Shown piece by piece: positions 60,637-64,000 of a DNA stretch of 64,000 nt. Origin of the DNA: Allochromatium humboldtianum (GTDB lineage Bacteria; Pseudomonadota; Gammaproteobacteria; Chromatiales; Chromatiaceae); assembly GCF_013385175.1 (NCBI RefSeq), contig NZ_JABZEO010000010.1:85457-149456 (forward strand), given 5' to 3'. The notes under the pieces are model-generated. The model saw only the letters and a list, made by a program, of their open reading frames with translations. It made no database searches and was not told the origin of the DNA. A program made the translations under genes and the position numbers. Each line of letters opens with the position of its first letter. Position 1 is the first letter of the stretch.

Positions 60637-61155
60637 CTATTTCTTCTTGGGACCGAGCACCATGACCATCTGCCGGCCTTCCATGAGCGGCTGCTGTTCG
60701 ACGATGCTCACCTCGACCAGGTCGTTCTCGATACGCCGGAGCAGCTCCAGCCCGAGTTCGCGGTGGGCATGTTCGCGCCCACGAAAGCGCATGGTGACCT
60801 TGGCCTTGTCCCCTTCGTTGAGGAAACGGGTCAGGTTGCGTAGTTTGACCTGATAGTCTCCCTCGTCCGTCCCTGGGCGAAACTTGATTTCCTTGATCTG
60901 GACCTGCTTCTGCTTTTTCTTGGCCTCGTTCTTCTTCTTCTTCTGATCGAAGAGAAACCGACCGAAATCCATCAAACGACACACCGGAGGTTCGGAGGTC
61001 GGCACGATCTCGACGAGATCCAGGCCCGCCTCCTCGGCCATGGCGATGGCCTCACGGGTGTTGACGACTCCAACCTGATTTCCATCCGCGCCGATCAGCC
61101 GGACTTCCGGGATGTTGATCTCTCTGTTGACGCGGTTTCTCTTTGGCGCGGCGAT
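60637..61155 (-). CDS. infC: Translation initiation factor IF-3, ATC start codon
   Basis: 172 residues. IF-3 checks the start codon on the 30S subunit. The N-domain ([20 protein letters not shown]) and C-domain ([34 protein letters not shown]) are complete. No ATG, GTG or TTG lies at the expected 5' end; ATC at 61153-61155 lies nine bases after GGAGG (complement of 61165-61169) and gives a normal N-terminus. Rare start codons are known for infC, where IF-3 limits its own translation. The first in-frame ATG (61041) would delete the N-domain start. Confidence 0.95.
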   Translation of the reverse strand: MAAPKRNRVNREINIPEVRLIGADGNQVGVVNTREAIAMAEEAGLDLVEIVPTSEPPVCRLMDFGRFLFDQKKKKNEAKKKQKQVQIKEIKFRPGTDEGDYQVKLRNLTRFLNEGDKAKVTMRFRGREHAHRELGLELLRRIENDLVEVSIVEQQPLMEGRQMVMVLGPKKK

Positions 61156-61233
61156 AGCAGGTATCCTCCAAAAACTCGAATAAACACGGCCCGGGCAAAT
61201 TGGCCGATGGCGCGATTCGCCTCTAACCGTCCA

Positions 61234-63153
61234 TCAATGGATGCGGTTCGCGACGTCCTGGCTCAAGCGCTCGATGAAGGCATCGAGGCCGAAGGAGCCG
61301 AGATCCTGACCCTGGCGGTCGCGGACCGACAATGAGCGGGTCTCGACCTCGCGATCTCCGACCACGAGCAGATAGGGAACCCGCTGCAGGGTGTGCTCGC
61401 GGATTTTAAAGCCGATCTTCTCGTTTCTCAAGTCGAACTCGGCGCGGAAGCCCTTGTCGCGCAAGGTCTTAACGACCTCCTTGACATAGTCGGCCTGACG
61501 GTCGGTGATATTGAGCGCCACCGCCTGCACCGGCGCCAGCCAGACGGGCAGCAGACCGGCATAGTGTTCGATCAGGATGCCGATGAAGCGCTCGACCGAG
61601 CCGAGGACGGCACGATGGATCATCACCGGCGTCTGCTTGCTGTTGTCCTCGGCGATGTAGTGCGCACCGAGACGGCCGGGCATCGAGAAATCGACCTGGA
61701 TGGTACCGCACTGCCAGGCGCGTCCGATGCTGTCGCGCAGGGTGAACTCGATCTTGGGGCCATAGAAGGCGCCCTCGCCCGGCTGGATGCGGTAGGTCAG
61801 CCCCTTGTCGTCGAGTGACTGGGCGAGCGCCGCCTCGGCCTTGTCCCAGAGTTCGTCAGCGCCGACACGCTGGTCGGGACGCAGCGACAGAGCCAGCTCG
61901 ATGTCGTCGAAGCCGAAGTCACGATAGGTCTCGAACACCATGTCGATCAGGGTCGCAACTTCAGACTGAAGCTGGTCTTCGGTGCAGAAGACGTGGGCAT
62001 CGTCCTGGGTGAAGCGGCGCGCGCGCATCAGGCCGTGCAGGGTGCCGGACGGCTCGTTGCGATGCACCACGCCGAACTCGGCCAGCCGCAGCGGCAGGTC
62101 GCGATAGCTCTTGAGTCCCTGATTGTAGAGCTGGATGTGACCGGGGCAGTTCATCGGCTTGATAGCGAAGTCGCGATCGTCGAGCTGAGTGGTGAACATG
62201 CCGCCGGCGAATTTGTCCCAGTGGCCGGAGCGCTCCCACAGCGAGCGGTCGAGCACCTGCGGGGTCTCGATCTCCTGATAGCCGTACTCGTCGAGCTTCT
62301 CGCGCATGTAGGCTTCGGCGAGCCGGTAGACCACGCGACCCTTGGCGTGCCAGAAGGCCATGCCGGGCGCTTCGTCCTGGAAGTGGAACAGATCGAGCTG
62401 CTTGCCGAGCTTGCGATGATCGCGCTTCTCGGCCTCTTCCAGGCGGTGCAGATAGGCGTTGAGTTCCTTCTTGTCGCGCCAGGCGGTGCCGTAGAGGCGT
62501 TGCAGCATGGCGTTGCGCGAGTCGCCGCGCCAGTAGGCGCCGGCGAGCTTCATCAGCTTGAAGCCGTTGCCGAGCTTGCCGGTGCTCGGCAGGTGCGGGC
62601 CGCGACAGACGTCGAACCAGTCGCCCTGGCGGTAGATGGAAACCGCTTCGCCGGCCGGGATGATGTCGTCGATGATCTCGACCTTGTAGTGCTCGCCCAG
62701 CTCGGCAAAGACGCGCTTGGCTTCCTCGCGATCCATGACCTCGCGCACGATGGGCAGATCGCGCTTGACGATCTCGTGCATGCGTTCTTCGATGCGCTCC
62801 AGATCGGCGGGCGTGAAGGGTTCGTCGCGGGCGAAGTCGTAATAGAAGCCGTTTTCGATCGCCGGACCGATGGTGACCTGGGTGCCCGGATAGAGCTCCT
62901 GCACGGCCTGCGCCATCACATGAGCGGCGTCGTGGCGCAGCAGTTCGAGCGCGGTCTCCTCGTCCTTGCTGGTGACGATGGCCAGCTCGGCATCGTGATC
63001 GATGACATGGGAGGTGTCGACGAGCCGACCGTCGACGCGACCGGCGAGCGCGGCCTTGGCCAGACCCGGGCCGATGGCGGCGGCGACGTCATGGACGCTG
63101 ACGGGCTGCTCGAAAGAGCGCTGGGAGCCATCGGGAAGCGTAATCAGAGGCAT
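61234..63153 (-). CDS. thrS: Threonyl-tRNA synthetase
   Basis: 639 residues. TGS domain (about 1-60), editing domain with [20 protein letters not shown] and later zinc-site residues, class II core ([33 protein letters not shown] motif 2), motif 3 [20 protein letters not shown], and a C-terminal anticodon domain ([20 protein letters not shown]). AGGA lies seven bases before the ATG. It is followed by infC in the classical order. Confidence 0.97.
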   Translation of the reverse strand: MPLITLPDGSQRSFEQPVSVHDVAAAIGPGLAKAALAGRVDGRLVDTSHVIDHDAELAIVTSKDEETALELLRHDAAHVMAQAVQELYPGTQVTIGPAIENGFYYDFARDEPFTPADLERIEERMHEIVKRDLPIVREVMDREEAKRVFAELGEHYKVEIIDDIIPAGEAVSIYRQGDWFDVCRGPHLPSTGKLGNGFKLMKLAGAYWRGDSRNAMLQRLYGTAWRDKKELNAYLHRLEEAEKRDHRKLGKQLDLFHFQDEAPGMAFWHAKGRVVYRLAEAYMREKLDEYGYQEIETPQVLDRSLWERSGHWDKFAGGMFTTQLDDRDFAIKPMNCPGHIQLYNQGLKSYRDLPLRLAEFGVVHRNEPSGTLHGLMRARRFTQDDAHVFCTEDQLQSEVATLIDMVFETYRDFGFDDIELALSLRPDQRVGADELWDKAEAALAQSLDDKGLTYRIQPGEGAFYGPKIEFTLRDSIGRAWQCGTIQVDFSMPGRLGAHYIAEDNSKQTPVMIHRAVLGSVERFIGILIEHYAGLLPVWLAPVQAVALNITDRQADYVKEVVKTLRDKGFRAEFDLRNEKIGFKIREHTLQRVPYLLVVGDREVETRSLSVRDRQGQDLGSFGLDAFIERLSQDVANRIH

Positions 63154-63263
63154 CTTGGATCCTGGGTTTCAGTGGCGATCGATACGAGGGATCGCGTGAG
63201 TCTTTCGAGACGCCCGGCATCGGGGATCGATGCTACACTGACGCGGCTCGAAATGCGGGCAAT

Positions 63264-63339
63264 AAAAAAGCTGCCAGCTTTCAGCGAAAGACTCTCAGCC
63301 GGTTTTCATGCTGAAAGCTGATCGCTGAAAGCTGGCAGC
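63264..63339 (-). terminator. Long inverted repeat with T-run downstream of tRNA-Val
   Basis: GCTGCCAGCTTTCAGCG (63270-63286) and CGCTGAAAGCTGGCAGC (63323-63339) are perfect 17-bp arms around a 36-base loop that holds further CTGAAAGCT copies. On the leftward strand TTTTTT (63269-63264) follows, so it can end tRNA-Val transcription. The repeated unit looks like a mobile palindromic repeat. Confidence 0.7.
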
Positions 63340-63345
63340 CGGTGT

Positions 63346-63422
63346 TGGTAGGCGCGATTGGACTCGAACCAACGACCCCCACCATGTCAAGGTGGTGCTC
63401 TAACCAACTGAGCTACGCGCCT
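63346..63422 (-). tRNA. tRNA-Val (anticodon GAC)
   Basis: A 77-base gene with acceptor AGGCGCG/CGCGCCT, discriminator A and encoded CCA. The anticodon arm CCACC-TTGACAT-GGTGG shows GAC at 34-36. D-loop AGCTCAGTTGGTTAGAGC and T-loop GGTTCGAGTCC are normal. It lies upstream of thrS on the same strand. Confidence 0.96.
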
Positions 63423-63667
63423 GTCGTCAAGAGACCGCCATAATACAGGCCGATTCCGACGGCTGCAAGTCTTTTTTCGAACCAATCGAGTAACACCCTC
63501 GCTTGGCGCTCCTCCCGCCAACGTGAGGCCTGATCCGGCGCGCCTCATGGGGGCCACAAAATGTCGCGAAATGTCAATCGAGCGTCCGGTCGATTCGACA
63601 TAATCGCCGAGCCGTCTCTTGATCATCGGGCTAAACCTATGCGCGGGTACATTGCACGAGAGTCGCC

Positions 63668-64000
63668 ATGAGCAAACTATCCGAGAAACTCAAGGAAGAA
63701 TTCCATGCGCTGCTACCGCCGGCGATCTTCTTCTTCGTCGCGCTACACCTTGTTGCCTTCGTCCGGGTCTTGATGCTGAAGGGGACCGGGATCGCAGTCG
63801 GCACCTCCGCCTCCGTAACGCTCGCGGCCTTGATCATTGCCAAGGCGGTTCTCATCGCGGACTTGCTGCCATTCATCAATCGCTATCCTCACAAACCGCT
63901 CGTATACAACGTCGCCTGGAAAACCACGATCTACTTTCTGGTAGCCGCGTGTGTCCATTACCTGGAGCGGCTCGTTGACTACTGGCGGGAGTCCGGTGGA
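63668..64000 (+). CDS. Membrane protein, N-terminal part (cut by window edge)
   Basis: 111 codons are visible, starting MSKLSEKLKEEFHALLPPAI. Hydrophobic spans lie at about 18-34 (AIFFFVALHLVAFVRVL), 45-66 and 85-97 (IYFLVAACVHYLE). No family is recognised. The preceding 63423-63667 interval shows no other gene. Confidence 0.65.
   Translation, partial: MSKLSEKLKEEFHALLPPAIFFFVALHLVAFVRVLMLKGTGIAVGTSASVTLAALIIAKAVLIADLLPFINRYPHKPLVYNVAWKTTIYFLVAACVHYLERLVDYWRESGG

Noticed and set aside
61993..63321. 442-codon rightward frame
   Set aside because: Antisense to thrS, no motif.

Overview
The window looks like the chromosome of a GC-rich gammaproteobacterium. The right end carries the conserved order thrS, infC, rpmI, rplT, pheS, pheT, ihfA, merR-like gene and tRNA-Pro, all read leftwards, which is the usual gammaproteobacterial arrangement. 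Composition and gene content would fit a purple sulfur bacterium (Chromatiaceae), but that family assignment is an inference I cannot confirm from the sequence alone.

Region 1-29.7 kb is an integrated conjugative element or integrated plasmid, of which only part is visible. Leftward genes encode a DUF1845/PFL_4669-type protein, a DUF2857-like protein, an M23 peptidase, TraF, TraH, TraG, a small membrane protein, a MobH-class relaxase (TraI) and the coupling ATPase TraD, which runs off the left edge. Next come an anchored phytochelatin-synthase-like protein and a divergent five-gene sensory operon: NarL-type regulator, Hpt protein, periplasmic binding protein, hybrid histidine kinase and TonB-dependent receptor. 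A lytic transglycosylase, a RES-Xre toxin-antitoxin pair, a damaged DUF2442 gene, an orphan antitoxin-like HTH gene and purT follow. The plasmid-like part holds a MobI-like gene, a StbA/TraK-like DNA-binding protein, a ParA-like ATPase, a primase-helicase, an AlpA-like protein and a tandem-HTH regulator. Three different families of ordered direct repeats lie between these last genes. No integrase and no attachment site are visible.

Region 29.7-33.8 kb holds small membrane proteins, a glycerol dehydrogenase, a cupin and short hypothetical genes; the edge of the mobile element may lie in or near it. Region 33.8-45.2 kb is defence-flavoured: a type I restriction-modification operon (hsdR, dinD, hsdS, hsdM) preceded by a small ribbon-helix-helix gene, then a membrane-anchored Mrr-like endonuclease, unknown proteins and a CoiA-like protein.

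Region 45.3-64 kb appears to be core chromosome: DnaQ-like exonuclease, PIN/NYN-like protein, YbaK deacylase, DUF2939, ProQ, ADP-ribosylglycohydrolase, MIF-like tautomerase, isocitrate-lyase-family enzyme, YiaA/B, YebG and YheT, then the translation cluster listed above and tRNA-Val.

The most unusual content is the complete phosphorelay lodged in a conjugation gene cluster. Two copies of a 15-bp palindrome sit between it and the phytochelatin-synthase-like gene. The three repeat arrays (28/86-bp spaced GTTTCACCCC boxes, 11-bp phased GGACA boxes, opposed 9-bp GTGTCGCCC iterons) are the second highlight and probably mark the transfer, partition and replication sites of the element.
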